NCBI GenBank assembly: GCA_028285595.1
Contig: JANQOW010000153.1
Span: 1-64,000 of the forward strand
Direction of reading: 5' to 3'
Length of the DNA: 64,000 nt
Source: Hyphomicrobiales bacterium
Lineage (GTDB): Bacteria; Pseudomonadota; Alphaproteobacteria; Rhizobiales; CAJQND01
The translations under genes and the position numbers were made by a program. Positions 9,823 through 20,516 of the stretch are shown here, one piece after another. How positions within the stretch are numbered: the first letter of the stretch is position 1; the number at the start of each line of letters is the position of its first letter. Under the pieces are notes generated by a model. The model had not been told where the DNA came from, ran no database searches, and worked only from the letters and a program-made list of their open reading frames with translations.

Positions 9823-12021
9823 TCAGGAAGCCTCGAGCATCATGGGTTGATCGGAATTTAGGGATGAACCGGGCACATGCTGGACCAATTCGCCGACGTC
9901 CAAAATCAGAGCGACCCGGCCATCGCCTAAGATCGTGGCAGCCGCGACTCCCGGGATGTGGCCATAGCTCACTTCCAGGCTCTTAATGACCACCTGCCTT
10001 TGGTCCTGAATGCTGTCGACCAGCAAAGCGTTCTGCTTACCCTCGTCAGTCTCAACCAAAATGATGACACCATCTGAAGGGTTGGTCCGCTCTTCGCCGA
10101 ACGCCAGCTTTTCCGATACTTCAATCAGGGGGACGAAACTGTCTCGCACAGCGACAACAGCAGCATCACAACCCATGTTATGAACATCGGAGTTCTTCGG
10201 CTTTAAGGTTTCGACGATCGCCGTCAATGGAACGACCAGAGTTTGGCCGCCAACCGTAACCACCATACCATCAAGCACAGCAAGGGTGAGCGGTAAGCTC
10301 ATAGTGAACGTTGACCCGTGGCCTGGGCGAGATGAGATTGAAATCCTCCCACCAAGCGCTTGGATCGAACGTTTGACAACATCCATTCCCACGCCACGCC
10401 CCGACAAGTTTGAAACTTCGGTGGCCGTCGAGAACCCAGGCAGAAAGATCAGGTTGTCGATCTCATTGTCACTCAGCTGCGCATCTGCGCCAATGAGACC
10501 TTTTTCAACAGCAATGCTCCGGACCTTGTCACGGTTTATGCCGGCGCCGTCATCTTTAATCTCGATGACAACGCGGCCCGATCGATGAGCCGCAGAAAGC
10601 TCAATCGTGCCTTCTTCCGACTTTTCGGCCTTGGACCGTTTCTCGGGCATCTCCAAACCATGGTCGACGGCGTTTCTGATCATATGCGTCAACGGATCAG
10701 CCAGCCGTTCAATGACCGTCTTATCGATTTCGGTGCTCTCACCCTCGGTCCTAAGACGCACAATCTTGCCCGTGGCGTCAGCGGCTTCGCGAACCACGCG
10801 CGACATGCGCTGCAGCAGCGTCTTAACCGGTTGAGCGCGGATCGCCATGACGCTGTCTTGTATTTCCCTCGTCAGTTGTTCAAGCTCATCGAGCCCCATC
10901 ATTACCGACGATGTTTCCGTTAGTCCGGCTTCCACGACGCGTTGAGACAACATGGCCTGGTTGACCACAAGCTCCCCGACAAGATTGATCAGCCTGTCGA
11001 CCCTTTCCAGGTCAACCCGAATTGTGGCCGGCGCAGCGTTTGCCGATTGTTTTGAAGGTTCGGCAACTTTTGCCGGAGCATCGCTGACTTGAGCCTGCAC
11101 CTTAGGCTCGTCCGCCATTTCGGCATCAGCGGCAACCTCCACTTCAATCTCGGCAGGGCTTGTAACAATTTCTTCCAGAACCGGGGGACTGAGATCGTCT
11201 TCAGACACCTCTTCCAGAGCGCCGGTGGCTTCACCCGATGCAATAGCCGTAATCTCAAGCTCGCACTGATCTTCTACGAAGTCGAACGGCTCGTGCAAAC
11301 TATCTTTGTTCTCTACGCCGCGTATCGTAATGGTCCAACCAAGATAAGAAGCGGTTGGATCGAAAGCGTCCAAAGTTGGAACGTTGGACGTGTCGCATTC
11401 GATCGTTGCCATCCCCATGCCGGAGAGTTCCCGAAGAATGAACAAAGGCTCGCTTGCAGATTGAAACAACTCACGAGTTGGCCGAAAGCGGACCGTGTAC
11501 TCGCCGGCAGCTTCATCATCTTCGGTCTCAAACATATCCAAAGAAATCGGGATCGGCTCAAAGCCAAACTCATCCGGGCCATCTTGGACAGGAACTTCGT
11601 CTTCCGCACTTTCCGCGCCACTTGGGGAGGTGTCACCATTGGAGTTGATAAACTGATCCAGCTCCGCCTTCATCGGCTGCCAGACACTCTCATCCGCCTC
11701 TGTGCCATCTCTTGCAGCATTGACAAGATCGCTCAAAACGTCCGCAGCGCGCAGAAGCACGCGGACCACATCCGCCGACGCCTCAAGCTCATCGCCCCGG
11801 ATCAGATCCAGCAGGGTCTCAAACACATGCGCAAATGAGACAAGTTGCTCAAGCTGAAATGCTCCAGCGCCACCTTTGATAGAATGCACGGCCCGGAACA
11901 CCGCATTCACTGTCTCCGAGTCGGCCTCACCCGCTTCCATTTCCAGCAACCCAGACTCAAGTTCCGCGAGCTGCTCTTCACACTCCACAAAGAATGTCTG
12001 CTTGATCTCCTCCATATCCAT
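9823..12021 (-). CDS. cheA: Chemotaxis histidine kinase CheA
   Basis: HPt FRAVHSIKGGAGAF; kinase NAVDHGLEMPEKR, GRGVGMDVVK; C-terminal CheW-like domain. Confidence 0.98.
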   Translation of the reverse strand: MDMEEIKQTFFVECEEQLAELESGLLEMEAGEADSETVNAVFRAVHSIKGGAGAFQLEQLVSFAHVFETLLDLIRGDELEASADVVRVLLRAADVLSDLVNAARDGTEADESVWQPMKAELDQFINSNGDTSPSGAESAEDEVPVQDGPDEFGFEPIPISLDMFETEDDEAAGEYTVRFRPTRELFQSASEPLFILRELSGMGMATIECDTSNVPTLDAFDPTASYLGWTITIRGVENKDSLHEPFDFVEDQCELEITAIASGEATGALEEVSEDDLSPPVLEEIVTSPAEIEVEVAADAEMADEPKVQAQVSDAPAKVAEPSKQSANAAPATIRVDLERVDRLINLVGELVVNQAMLSQRVVEAGLTETSSVMMGLDELEQLTREIQDSVMAIRAQPVKTLLQRMSRVVREAADATGKIVRLRTEGESTEIDKTVIERLADPLTHMIRNAVDHGLEMPEKRSKAEKSEEGTIELSAAHRSGRVVIEIKDDGAGINRDKVRSIAVEKGLIGADAQLSDNEIDNLIFLPGFSTATEVSNLSGRGVGMDVVKRSIQALGGRISISSRPGHGSTFTMSLPLTLAVLDGMVVTVGGQTLVVPLTAIVETLKPKNSDVHNMGCDAAVVAVRDSFVPLIEVSEKLAFGEERTNPSDGVIILVETDEGKQNALLVDSIQDQRQVVIKSLEVSYGHIPGVAAATILGDGRVALILDVGELVQHVPGSSLNSDQPMMLEAS

Positions 12022-12036
12022 GGCGTCACCCCCTCA

Positions 12037-12402
12037 TCAAGCTGCTACGCGGCGGATCGCAGTGATCAGCTTTTCGCTGTCAAACGGTTTGACAATCCAA
12101 CCGGTTGCTCCTGCGTCGCGCGCTCTTTGCTTCTTCTCCGGACTGAACTCCGTTGTCAGAACGAGGATCGGTACACTGCGCAAACGTTGGTCTTCGCGCA
12201 CGGCTTCCATGAAGCCGAAGCCATCCATACGGGGCATATTGATATCGGTGATGATGACATCAGGCGCTTCACCCTCAAGCACTTCGAGGCCATGAACACC
12301 GTCTTCGGCCTGCACCACGTCGTAGCCGGCGTCGCTCAATGCCATCTTCAGCATATCGCGCATGGCGCGCGAATCATCGACCGTCAAAATTGTCTTACTC
12401 AT
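12037..12402 (-). CDS. cheY: Chemotaxis response regulator CheY (copy 1)
   Basis: TVDDSRAMRDML, DVIITDINMPRMDG, LTTE, VKPF. Confidence 0.96.
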   Translation of the reverse strand: MSKTILTVDDSRAMRDMLKMALSDAGYDVVQAEDGVHGLEVLEGEAPDVIITDINMPRMDGFGFMEAVREDQRLRSVPILVLTTEFSPEKKQRARDAGATGWIVKPFDSEKLITAIRRVAA

Positions 12403-12697
12403 GCTCTTCTCCATCAAGACAGAGGACATCGGCATCAACACCCATCATGGACACCGCCGACACGAATTCATCTCCCGCACCGCTGACCGTGAAGGACTTC
12501 TGGTCCAATCGCCAAGTCTCGCTCGCGGACAAGAGTAACTGAAGGCCCTGCGCGCCAAGTCCGGATACGGCGCTTGCATCCAGTTCGAGATGCACCCCCC
12601 GCTTGCTCAGCAATTCGGTATGAAGAGCTTCCAAAGCGTTCAGATCCAAAACTTCTGGAAGCTTGATAACCTCAGCGGCCATAGTGCTTTCAGTCAT
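12395..12697 (-). CDS. STAS-domain protein of che operon (orf2-like)
   Basis: VIKLPEVLDLNALEALHTELLSKRGVHLELDASAVSGLGAQGLQLLLSA; operon position. Confidence 0.8.
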   Translation of the reverse strand: MTESTMAAEVIKLPEVLDLNALEALHTELLSKRGVHLELDASAVSGLGAQGLQLLLSASETWRLDQKSFTVSGAGDEFVSAVSMMGVDADVLCLDGEEHE

Positions 12698-12699
12698 GT

Positions 12700-14700
12700 C
12701 TAAAACTCCTCCCAACCATCATCAGTTCCCGTTGCCAGTCTTGGTGGCGGGGGAGGAATCTCAGCCTTAGACGGCGACGGCTCCGCAGCTTGCAAAGGCA
12801 CCGCAGGCGGCTCCTGGAACACGTGCGGTGCGGCCTTCTCCAACTGAGCGCGCAAATCACCTTCTCCGCTCGCGCCCATCGTCCGGAACTGCCCAACAAG
12901 ACCCGCCAACTCGCTTCCTTGATCTGCCAAGGCCCGCGTTGCAGCCGTGGACTGTTCGACCATTGCTGCATTCTGCTGGGTAACCTGATCGAGCTGGGTA
13001 ACGGCCGAGTTGACCTCTTCCAACCCGACGGCCTGCTCTTTCGCACTGCTGGAAATCTGACCTATTGCCTGGTTGACCTTCTGAACACCTTGTTCAATGG
13101 ACTCCAATGCGGTTCCAGTGTTCTGCACCAAGCCCACACCATTAGTGACCTGCGCAGCCGAATTGGTGATCAGGTCCTTAATCTGTTTGGCAGCCGCAGC
13201 CGACCGTTGTGCCAGCGCCCTCACCTCAGAGGCCACAACCGCAAAGCCTCGGCCAGCATCACCGGCGCGCGCTGCTTCCACGCCAGCATTGAGCGCCAGC
13301 AGATTGGTCTGATAAGCAATCTCATCGATCACATTGGTAATGTCGCTGATCTCTTTAGAGGACTTTTCGATACCCCCCATCGCTTCGATAGCCGAGCGAA
13401 CAACGTCGCTCCCTTTTTCCGCTTGCCCTTGGGCTTCGGCGGAGATTTTTTGCGCCTCCTGGGCAGCTTGTGCTGACTTCTGGACCGCACCGGTTATCTG
13501 AGCCACCGCAGCAGCAGTTTGTTCAAGAGTCGCTGCCTGCGTCTCGGTACGCCGGGACATATCGTCGGAAGCTTGGGCGATTTCATCGGTACCGGTGCGC
13601 ATCCCGTCAACGCCAGACAAGACGTGATTGACCGTTGCCTCTAGCCGCTCGGCTGCCTGATTGAAGTCAGACTTAATCTTCGCGTAATCCCCGGCCAGGT
13701 CTTTCTTAATTCTGACCGTCAGATCACCTTCAGCAAGAGTACCGAGCGCGTCAGCAATCGCATCGATCGCCTCTTCTTGGGCCACTCGCATCGTGCCGGC
13801 TTCGGCCTCAAGCTGCTTGCGCTCCAACGCAGTGTCCTTGAACATCTGCAGAGCGGATGCCACTTGTCCAATTTCATCGTTACGATGTTTGGTGATCGTC
13901 GCGCTGAGATCGCCGGCCGTAAGCCTCTCCACTGCCTGAGTGACATCGGTCAGTGGCCGCGCAATGACTGTGTTCACCAACCAGTAGGTGGCTCCAAGAC
14001 CGAGCATGGTGGCGATCACAGAAATGATCGTCATCTGATAGATGGCGGCATCCTCGTGCTGCTTGGCCTTAGCAAGAGCCTTCACTGTGAATTTCTCCAC
14101 ATCAAACAAAAGAGCTTCCAGGCTTTTATCAAGCTGATCTTCCAATGTTTCGATCTGAGGGAGTTGACCTTGAGCCCCGGACACTTGACCGCTGGCGAGC
14201 AGTTTATGTATGCGCGCCGCAAACCGGTCATAGTCACTGTGACTTCGCGAGATTGTTCTAAGCTTTGCCAGCATGCCTTTAAAAAACTGACGTGTGACCG
14301 GGTCGGGCGCATTGATTTGCGCGTCAGAAACCAGACCGGTCACCTCTTTGATTTCCATCTCGACTTTCTTGGCAAGCTTCGTGAACTTCTTTGTCGCGTT
14401 TTCAAACTTTGGCCGCGCCATCGGTAAGGTCACCATCTCCTCGCCGAACCGCACAGATCGTTCGAAGCTGATGGCCTGCTCAAGTTGGTGAACTGTGGTC
14501 TTCGTGAGGGCTTCGGTAACCGGGAGATCAAAGTTCACCACGCTCCCGATCTCTTCGCCCACCTTGGTCATTTGCCAAATGGCGACGCCGGAAACGCCGA
14601 CGAGCAGCATGATGCAGAACATCACGGTCGCAGTGACTTTCGCTTTCACCGAAAGTGTGTTGTTTGCATCAGTGTTTTCAGAAGAAGTGGATTGAGTCAT
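12700..14700 (-). CDS. Methyl-accepting chemotaxis protein with C-terminal GWEEF pentapeptide
   Basis: HAMP and signalling tip [43 protein letters not shown]; ends DDGWEEF. Confidence 0.97.
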   Translation of the reverse strand: MTQSTSSENTDANNTLSVKAKVTATVMFCIMLLVGVSGVAIWQMTKVGEEIGSVVNFDLPVTEALTKTTVHQLEQAISFERSVRFGEEMVTLPMARPKFENATKKFTKLAKKVEMEIKEVTGLVSDAQINAPDPVTRQFFKGMLAKLRTISRSHSDYDRFAARIHKLLASGQVSGAQGQLPQIETLEDQLDKSLEALLFDVEKFTVKALAKAKQHEDAAIYQMTIISVIATMLGLGATYWLVNTVIARPLTDVTQAVERLTAGDLSATITKHRNDEIGQVASALQMFKDTALERKQLEAEAGTMRVAQEEAIDAIADALGTLAEGDLTVRIKKDLAGDYAKIKSDFNQAAERLEATVNHVLSGVDGMRTGTDEIAQASDDMSRRTETQAATLEQTAAAVAQITGAVQKSAQAAQEAQKISAEAQGQAEKGSDVVRSAIEAMGGIEKSSKEISDITNVIDEIAYQTNLLALNAGVEAARAGDAGRGFAVVASEVRALAQRSAAAAKQIKDLITNSAAQVTNGVGLVQNTGTALESIEQGVQKVNQAIGQISSSAKEQAVGLEEVNSAVTQLDQVTQQNAAMVEQSTAATRALADQGSELAGLVGQFRTMGASGEGDLRAQLEKAAPHVFQEPPAVPLQAAEPSPSKAEIPPPPPRLATGTDDGWEEF

Positions 14701-14837
14701 ATCTCGGCTTTTTTGTTTCTTCTCCGCGGAGGTGCGGACCATGAGTTAAGTGCCGGTGCAGCGTCCCTTCGGGGTACATAGCGGGCGTTGCGTCAGGCTG
14801 AATTGGAGTACTGCGTGCTAGCCTCAAGCCGGGCGGC

Positions 14838-17120
14838 TCAAAACTCTTCCCAGCCATCATCGGTACCGGTTGCCTGCACGCGAGCTGGAGAGTTGATGCT
14901 CGGCTTTGGAGGTGATGAATTGCTGTTGGCAGGAACCGCCAGTTCGTCTGAAGCCGCGAAGGCATGCGGAGCGGCCCTAACGAGCTCTTCACGTAGCGGG
15001 TCTGATTGATTTGTCTCACCTACATTGAAGCGGTCGACGATAACGGCCAATTCATCGCCTTGCGTCGCCAGTTCACGGCTGGCCGCTGTGGCCTCTTCAA
15101 CCATAGCGGCGTTCTGCTGTGTTACCTGATCGAGCTGACCGATGGCAGAATTGATCTCGTCCAGCCCCGTGGCCTGCTCCTGCGCTCGGCTGGTGATATC
15201 GTTTACAAGATCTACGACATTCGACACTTCGCCGACGATGAGCTCCAAAGCAGCGCCAGAGCGTTGAACCAAATCAACACCATGCTCGACCTGCTTCGCA
15301 GAATCTGAAATCAGAGACTTGATCTCCTTGGCAGCGGCAGCAGATCGCTGAGCCAATGCCCGCACTTCCGATGCAACCACGGCAAATCCTCGGCCTGCGT
15401 CTCCGGCCCGCGCGGCTTCCACCCCGGCATTGAGTGCGAGCAGGTTGGTTTGGTAAGCGATCTCATCGATCACTCCGATGATGTCACCCACCTCTTTGGA
15501 TGATTTCTCGATGCTGGTCATCGCGGCAATAGCCTGGCGTACAATCTCGCCGCCGTTGCCAGCCTCACCTCTGGCCTTTGTGACCAATTCCGTGGCCTGC
15601 CTCGCAGTGTCCGCGGTTTGCTTGACCGTCGATGTGATTTCATCGACAGCAGCAGCCGTTTGCTCCAAGGTCGCGGCCTGGTTCTCTGTACGGCGCGCCA
15701 TATCGTCAGAGGCTTGCGAGATCTCGCGCGTCCCTGACCGCATTCTCGACGTGCTTTCAGCGACCTGCGACACCGTCTGTTGAAGCTGTTTGGCGGTTTC
15801 GTTGAAATCTTCGCCCAGCTTTTGGAACTGTTCGGCCAACTGCTCTTCGACTCGTGTAGACAGTTCACCGTCCGCAAGATTGGCAAGCGCCGCGCCGATG
15901 ATGTTCATGGCTTGTAGCGTGTGCTCGGCAGACTGCCGTTGGCTCGCTTCCAGTTTTTTGTTTTCCTCTCCCTGGCGCTGGAACACTTGGAGGGCCTGGG
16001 CCATCGAGCCCAACTCGTCACTGCGTTCGGTCCCTTTGATCTCAACCGAGGCATCGCCCTGCGACAGTCTGCGCATGGCATCGGTCATTCCGCCTATGGG
16101 ACCCGTCACGGAGTTGATCACATAGTAGGCAAGACCTGCCGTGATCAGCAGAAGAACGGCGGTGATGACACCATTATCGCGGAAATCTGCCCAGGCCTTG
16201 TCTTCACCTATTGTGGCCAGCGTATTCAGTGAGGACGCCGTGTGATCTTCGATCTTTTTCATGAGATCGATTTTGTCGGTGATTGTCTTAAACCATTGGC
16301 CTGCGGTGATGCCATCCAAGTTTCCGGTCTCGCGGGAGTTAAGTGCGACAGCCCGCATTCGGGCGACGCTCTCGACCGCGCTACCCTGCAGAGTTTGCTC
16401 GAAGAACTTTACGTCTTTTTCGGTTGCTTGACGCTTGAAGCGCGAGAAGAACAGTTCCTGTCCTTCGATGAAGCGCACGATGTTGTTGTACACTTTCGGC
16501 TTAAACTCACCCGAGCCAAAACCGGCGGCGCCCATAGCGCGCTCACGCCCAGCACGCTCTTTGCCCTGCAGAAGATTTGCATACGCCGATATTTGTTTGC
16601 TCACCGCATCGTTGGTGCTCGAAAGCTGCAGTTCCTCAACCATCGACAGCAACGCCATTATCGTGTCGGTGTATGACTTGGCCATCTTTGGGACGGTGGT
16701 TGAAAACTGATCCACCTCGGAACGCAGATCTTCCAAGCCGTTGAGATGTTTACGGGCACGCTCCAGGGCTTGAACCAGACTGCCTGGATAGAAACTAAAA
16801 TCAAACGCATCGAGTTGCGTCTGCGTAGCCGCCAGTTGTTTGTTGGTGTCTTTGCGTTGGGCAGGGAGCTCTGCGGAGAAATTAGTCCCTCTTGACCCAA
16901 GAAAGCCTGCGGACCGCCCTCGCTCCTTTTGCAGTTCATGGGCCAGTCCACTGATATGTGGAGCAAGACTTGCCAGGCTGTGCACATGCTGCATTTCTGT
17001 TGCTGTTTCATACCGTTGATACATGGTCGATGCAGCAAACAGGAGAAGGCCGATAACAGGGACGGCCGTGGAAATCATGAGGCGAGCGGAAATTTTTAGG
17101 TTGTTGAACCAAGCGAACAT
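14838..17120 (-). CDS. Methyl-accepting chemotaxis protein with NIT-like sensor and C-terminal GWEEF
   Basis: GLAHELQKERGRSAGFLGSRGTNF (NIT-like), TM, HAMP, MA signalling domain; ends [10 protein letters not shown]. Confidence 0.96.
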   Translation of the reverse strand: MFAWFNNLKISARLMISTAVPVIGLLLFAASTMYQRYETATEMQHVHSLASLAPHISGLAHELQKERGRSAGFLGSRGTNFSAELPAQRKDTNKQLAATQTQLDAFDFSFYPGSLVQALERARKHLNGLEDLRSEVDQFSTTVPKMAKSYTDTIMALLSMVEELQLSSTNDAVSKQISAYANLLQGKERAGRERAMGAAGFGSGEFKPKVYNNIVRFIEGQELFFSRFKRQATEKDVKFFEQTLQGSAVESVARMRAVALNSRETGNLDGITAGQWFKTITDKIDLMKKIEDHTASSLNTLATIGEDKAWADFRDNGVITAVLLLITAGLAYYVINSVTGPIGGMTDAMRRLSQGDASVEIKGTERSDELGSMAQALQVFQRQGEENKKLEASQRQSAEHTLQAMNIIGAALANLADGELSTRVEEQLAEQFQKLGEDFNETAKQLQQTVSQVAESTSRMRSGTREISQASDDMARRTENQAATLEQTAAAVDEITSTVKQTADTARQATELVTKARGEAGNGGEIVRQAIAAMTSIEKSSKEVGDIIGVIDEIAYQTNLLALNAGVEAARAGDAGRGFAVVASEVRALAQRSAAAAKEIKSLISDSAKQVEHGVDLVQRSGAALELIVGEVSNVVDLVNDITSRAQEQATGLDEINSAIGQLDQVTQQNAAMVEEATAASRELATQGDELAVIVDRFNVGETNQSDPLREELVRAAPHAFAASDELAVPANSNSSPPKPSINSPARVQATGTDDGWEEF

Positions 17121-17398
17121 GGCAGGCACTCCGGCGCAGATCGATCCCAGATGCACGAGAGAAGTCCTGCATTCGCGTCTACTGAGATCTTGCATCCATG
17201 TGTGAGAGGGAGTGCGCGCGCACACCCTTCAACATCTCATGGGAGATCCAGACCGGCCAAATAGAGGAGCAATCGTGATCAAGGACGTTGGGTAAATTCT
17301 GACCACACCTGTCGGGTTGATACCGACCCAGCAGCCTAGCGTCATGCTGTTCGCTTAGAGATCGAAGCCACTGCGCCCTCAGGTCTAGTGAATCATAT

Positions 17399-17414
17399 CT
17401 AACCAGAGGTTAAC
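17399..17414. promoter_or_regulatory. Candidate CtrA box (CTAA-N7-TTAAC)
   Basis: ctaaccagaggttaac, one mismatch from TTAA-N7-TTAAC, upstream of the MCP/che operon. Confidence 0.4.
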
Positions 17415-17487
17415 ATTGCGAGTTTGTTGTTTGACTTGAGAAGTCAACTCAAACTGACAGGCCAACTCGCCTCACATGCAGCTTGCG

Positions 17488-17871
17488 TTAGAGTCTGTAG
17501 CGATCGAAATCTCGAATGCTGAGCATGACTGAGAGCTCACTGTTCTCAACGACAGGTATATGGCGAATCTTGTTGGCGACGAGCACGTTGTAGACATCTT
17601 CAACCTGATCATCAGGGTCGCATGTGATGACCTTTGACGTCATGGCCGTCTCCACACAACTCCCGAAAAACTCATCGGCCCGCTCTGCAATGCACCTGAC
17701 GATATCACGTTCGGATATGACGCCAATCAACCCATAATCATCATCGACAACGGGAAGCGCTCCGATTTTGTTCTTGGTCAGAATCTGTGCGGCATCGAGC
17801 AAGCTCAAGCTTGCGTCGCAGCAATACGTATCTACCTGACCCAGTTCTGAAACCACTTCGCGTATTTGCAT
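17488..17871 (-). CDS. CBS-domain-pair protein
   Basis: LTKNKIGALPVVDDDYGLIGVISERDIVR and LVANKIRHIPVVENSELSVMLSIRD repeats. Confidence 0.9.
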   Translation of the reverse strand: MQIREVVSELGQVDTYCCDASLSLLDAAQILTKNKIGALPVVDDDYGLIGVISERDIVRCIAERADEFFGSCVETAMTSKVITCDPDDQVEDVYNVLVANKIRHIPVVENSELSVMLSIRDFDRYRL

Positions 17872-18228
17872 GGTTGATCTCCCCACTCAGTATGAGTGTG
17901 ACCCTTCGCGGACACTCAATAAACTTCGTGAGAGAGCACGACTATTCGATCTAGCTTGTCCGAAGCTGCACAGATTCGGGGGCAATATTGGGTGAAACGC
18001 CAACCCAGATCCCTTCCTATGGGTAAGCACTTATTAAAGCTTCATGCTTTAAAGCAGAAGTGAACGGAAAAACCAGCGCAGCCCCGTTTCTTATCCTGCC
18101 ATGATGGCTGGGCCTCCCCAAAGTGAGGCCAATGCGCATGAATTCCACACAGAACAGGCAAAAATGCCGATGGCCCGCTGTCGACTCCTATGGGCGGCCG
18201 GCCGAGTGGCTTATTCTTGGAGGAAAAC

Positions 18229-19593
18229 ATGCCTTTTGGTTCTTTTTTCGGCTCTGGAAAAAGCACGGCTGCCGATGATTCTGGTGCAGTCGACGATCAT
18301 GGGATCGTTCAGGCCTTGATGAAGTCGCAAGCCTTCATCTCATTTGAACCCGACGGCACGATCTTGACCGCAAATCAGAACTTTCTTGCAGCTCTCGGGT
18401 ACGAGTTGGACGAAGTTCAAGGCAAGCATCACTCGATGTTCTGTGAGCCCGCATATGTGAATACCGAGGAATACAAGGCGTTTTGGAGCCACCTCGCAGC
18501 CGGCAACTTTCACTCTGATGAGTTCAAACGACTCAGTAAAGACGGAGAAGCCGTCCATATTCAGGCAACCTACAACCCAATCAAGAACGAAGATGGCGAG
18601 GTTATCAAGGTTGTAAAGTTCGCCACGAACATCACTACACGGGTTGCTAACGTAGAGGCCCTCGCATCCGCGCTGCAAACCATGGCAGACGGCGACCTTA
18701 AAATCAGGATAACCGAACCGTTCGGACCGGATCTTGAGCGCTTACGGAACGATTTCAACGCCGCAATGTCGTCTATCGAGCAGGCCGTTGCCGTCGCTAA
18801 GGCAGGCGCGAGTTCAATTTCACAAGGCACCGACGAAATCAGCCAAGCTTCCGATGATTTGTCTCGCCGTACAGAAGAGCAAGCAGGCCGCTTGTCGGAA
18901 ACATCTTCCACTTTTGCCGAAATTGCCGAAGCCGTAAGGCAAACCGCCGAAGGCGCCTCAAGCGCGCGGGAGATTGTGTCAACGGCGCATGCTGATGCTG
19001 AAGAAAATGGCGCCATCATGGAGCAAGCCGTTGAGGCAATGCGTTCCATCGAGAGTTCTTCAAAAGAGATTGCGGAGATAATCGGCGTCATTGACGAGAT
19101 CGCGTATCAGACCAACTTGCTCGCTCTTAACGCCGGTGTTGAAGCGGCCCGGGCGGGTGATGCCGGCCGAGGTTTTGCGGTTGTAGCGTCTGAGGTGCGC
19201 GCGCTTGCACAACGCTCGGCGGACGCTGCCAAGCAGATCAAAAACCTGATCACCGTCTCCGGCGAACGTGTTGGCGTGGGTGTCTCTCGCGTCCAGAAGG
19301 CCGGTGATGCCCTACAAAAGATCATTGCCGGTATTACTGAAGTTACAGAAAAATCGACTGAAATTGCGGAAGCTGCCGAGGATCAATCGCAAAGTCTCCA
19401 GAAGGTTAGCGATCTGGTTGGCCAGATGGATCAGATCACACAACAGAACGCGGCGATGGTTGAGGAAACCACTGCTGCTACACGGTCCTTAGCTGAAAAG
19501 AGCAAGGAACTGGCGAAAGTCGTCAATCAGTTTGAGACCAATGATCAAGGAATTGCTGGTGCGGACCAGCAGCATTTCAAAGTGGCCGCATAA
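18229..19593 (+). CDS. Soluble PAS-domain methyl-accepting chemotaxis protein
   Basis: PAS region FISFEPDGTILTANQNFLAALGYELDEVQGKHHSMFC; MA domain tip; no transmembrane segment; aggaaaac before ATG at 18229. Confidence 0.95.
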   Translation: MPFGSFFGSGKSTAADDSGAVDDHGIVQALMKSQAFISFEPDGTILTANQNFLAALGYELDEVQGKHHSMFCEPAYVNTEEYKAFWSHLAAGNFHSDEFKRLSKDGEAVHIQATYNPIKNEDGEVIKVVKFATNITTRVANVEALASALQTMADGDLKIRITEPFGPDLERLRNDFNAAMSSIEQAVAVAKAGASSISQGTDEISQASDDLSRRTEEQAGRLSETSSTFAEIAEAVRQTAEGASSAREIVSTAHADAEENGAIMEQAVEAMRSIESSSKEIAEIIGVIDEIAYQTNLLALNAGVEAARAGDAGRGFAVVASEVRALAQRSADAAKQIKNLITVSGERVGVGVSRVQKAGDALQKIIAGITEVTEKSTEIAEAAEDQSQSLQKVSDLVGQMDQITQQNAAMVEETTAATRSLAEKSKELAKVVNQFETNDQGIAGADQQHFKVAA

Positions 19594-19752
19594 GATCCAT
19601 CTTATGCGCTACGGGAAGTTGTTTGCTCAGGAACGTTGCGCGAGGGCATTGCGCTCAAGCCACGTCCGGATTCACAAGCCCTATCAAGGGACGGGGTGCA
19701 TCATCCCCTCCGTTCCTTGCGTTTCTTCGTGTGAGATGAAAGTGAGTAACGT

Positions 19753-20136
19753 ATGAAAAGCCCGGTTCTCAAAATCCAGCAACAGGTGCAGACCGCTGAG
19801 CAGCGTGTTTATCAGCGCACCGATGTATTTCGCACTGCGGTGATTTACATTGAGGATCGGCAGATCCAGTTCTCCTGCTCACTTCTCAATATCTCCAAGG
19901 GCGGCGCCAAAATCTCTACGGATCGAGCCGCGGACGTCCCTCTCTATTTTGAGCTTGTGAACACAAAGTTTGGGCTAGACACTTGGTGTGAATTGCGATG
20001 GCAACTGAGCGACGAGATCGGCGTCATGTTCATCGATAGCCCGAAAGCGGTCCATGGCGGCGCCGAACAACCAATCTCAAGTACAGAAATTGCTCGCATC
20101 ACCGATCCGGCTTCCGGAAATTTCAATCTGATCTGA
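19753..20136 (+). CDS. PilZ-domain protein
   Basis: RVYQR (RxxxR) and NISKGG ((D/N)xSxxG) motifs, IGVMFID. Confidence 0.85.
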   Translation: MKSPVLKIQQQVQTAEQRVYQRTDVFRTAVIYIEDRQIQFSCSLLNISKGGAKISTDRAADVPLYFELVNTKFGLDTWCELRWQLSDEIGVMFIDSPKAVHGGAEQPISSTEIARITDPASGNFNLI

Positions 20137-20225
20137 GCTGCGATTCATCGGCACACCAAAGGCCGCCCGACACTTGCTCGGTCCCAGCCGTAGCCAGGAC
20201 TTGAGACCTGCCGAGCGGTGACCGC

Positions 20226-20342
20226 TCAATATGATTGGCGCCGCTTTGCGTAGAAGATTTGGACGCCAACGAGAATGGTGATCAATAAGGCGATTGGGTA
20301 CGGGGTAATCCCGATCCAATCCATCGCCGAGAAACTCATCAT
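20226..20342 (-). CDS. 38-aa single-TM micro-protein (not in ORF track)
   Basis: MMSFSAMDWIGITPYPIALLITILVGVQIFYAKRRQSY; strong Shine-Dalgarno taggaggtactcATG. Confidence 0.7.
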   Translation of the reverse strand: MMSFSAMDWIGITPYPIALLITILVGVQIFYAKRRQSY

Positions 20343-20516
20343 GAGTACCTCCTATACGTTACTTACAATCACACCTTAGCGCTGCTGGCTTGCGCGAGCC
20401 TTGCAGCCCTGGAAACTCTAAACGGCTGACCGGCAAGCGTCGCGCAAGGTAGTAACTGCACACCAGAACAACCCAAGTCAGTGATTCGACAACAGCACAA
20501 TCTGAGGACGTAAACC

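Noticed and set aside
11089-12486. Long plus-strand ORFs (249 and 213 aa) opposite cheA/cheY
   Set aside because: No recognisable domains; antisense to conserved coding sequence.
13200-19250. Repeated ~130-bp near-identical segments at 13.2, 15.3 and 19.1 kb
   Set aside because: These are the conserved MCP signalling-tip coding sequences, not a mobile or regulatory repeat.
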